A stretch of DNA of 64,000 nucleotides from Paenibacillus sp. KS-LC4. Its GTDB lineage: Bacteria; Bacillota; Bacilli; Paenibacillales; Paenibacillaceae. This document shows positions 63,860 to 64,000 of the stretch, one piece after another. The notes under the pieces are model-generated. The model did no database searches and was not told the DNA's origin. It was given only the letters and a program-made list of their open reading frames with translations. The position numbers and the translations under genes are program-made. The stretch's first letter is position 1; each line of letters starts with the position of its first letter. Where the stretch lies: contig NZ_CP145905.1 of assembly GCF_036894955.1 (NCBI RefSeq), positions 6,161,001 through 6,225,000 of the forward strand. Reading direction: 5' to 3'.

Positions 63860-64000
63860 TTGGGGCAGGTATAGATTGGCCCGCATTTTGGACGCCGATC
63901 CGGCTTTCTCTACAGGTTGCCTTGCTATCGAGTGTTGTAACCCTTTTGCTTGGAGTCCTCATTGCAAAATGGATGTCGAAAGCAAAGTTTAAAGGCAAGC
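63856..64000 (+). CDS. modB: Molybdate ABC transporter permease ModB (cut by right edge)
   Basis: ATG 63856 overlaps the modA stop (ATGA). The 48 visible residues, DWPAFWTPIRLSLQVALLSS then VVTLLLGVLIAKW, are the N-terminal part of the ModB permease. The rest lies beyond the window. Confidence 0.93.
   Translation, partial: MIGAGIDWPAFWTPIRLSLQVALLSSVVTLLLGVLIAKWMSKAKFKGK

Overview
The window looks like a chromosomal segment of a Paenibacillus-type Firmicute. This is inferred from the gene order read along the minus strand (yybS, gdpP, rplI, dnaB, purA, an M23 peptidase, walR-walK-walH-walI-walJ, htrA, a CxxH/CxxC protein, rlmH), strong Shine-Dalgarno sites with several TTG/GTG starts, and Bacillus-type operons such as yjlC-ndh and yvgK/modAB. 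No rRNA, tRNA, CRISPR array or intact transposase was seen.

Layout. (1) 1-15 kb: secreted and surface functions. These are an Asp-box repeat secreted protein cut by the left edge, a MalT-like ATPase/SARP regulator divergent from a secreted CE1-type esterase, a chemoreceptor, and a ~2000-residue wall-anchored protein followed by its class B sortase. (2) 15.4-22.4 kb: a decayed accessory zone of nucleotidyltransferase, phosphotransferase and kinase genes mixed with three CD3324-like helix-turn-helix paralogues (one a pseudogene), palindromes and coding remnants. (3) 22.39-28.23 kb: two small cargo modules bounded by three copies of a sequence that recreates the last codons of rlmH. One holds an OLD-family nuclease plus an HNH protein; the other an ImmA/IrrE-type protein, a PIN/DUF4411 protein and a 49-residue Cys/His protein. 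This arrangement resembles tandem SCC-like insertions at the rlmH 3' end, but no recombinase is present in the window. (4) 28-36 kb: rlmH, S-methylmethionine use (mmuM, mmuP) and a four-gene ECF sigma/anti-sigma/cupredoxin operon bracketed by two similar hairpins. (5) 36-56 kb: the conserved WalRK and replication block, all on the minus strand. (6) 55-64 kb: DUF4870, DUF1836 divergent from a CNNM/CBS transporter, YjbR-like protein, yjlC-ndh with a palindromic Rex site, an AI-2E family permease, and a molybdate regulator divergent from modA-modB (modB cut by the right edge).

How the genes fit together. WalRK would control wall metabolism, and sequences matching the WalR consensus lie upstream of the M23 peptidase and of the LCP protein. 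Rex would couple ndh to NADH level. The mod regulator would control the divergent modAB. The ECF sigma factor may control its own operon of copper-type electron-transfer proteins. The most unusual element is the rlmH-associated tandem island.
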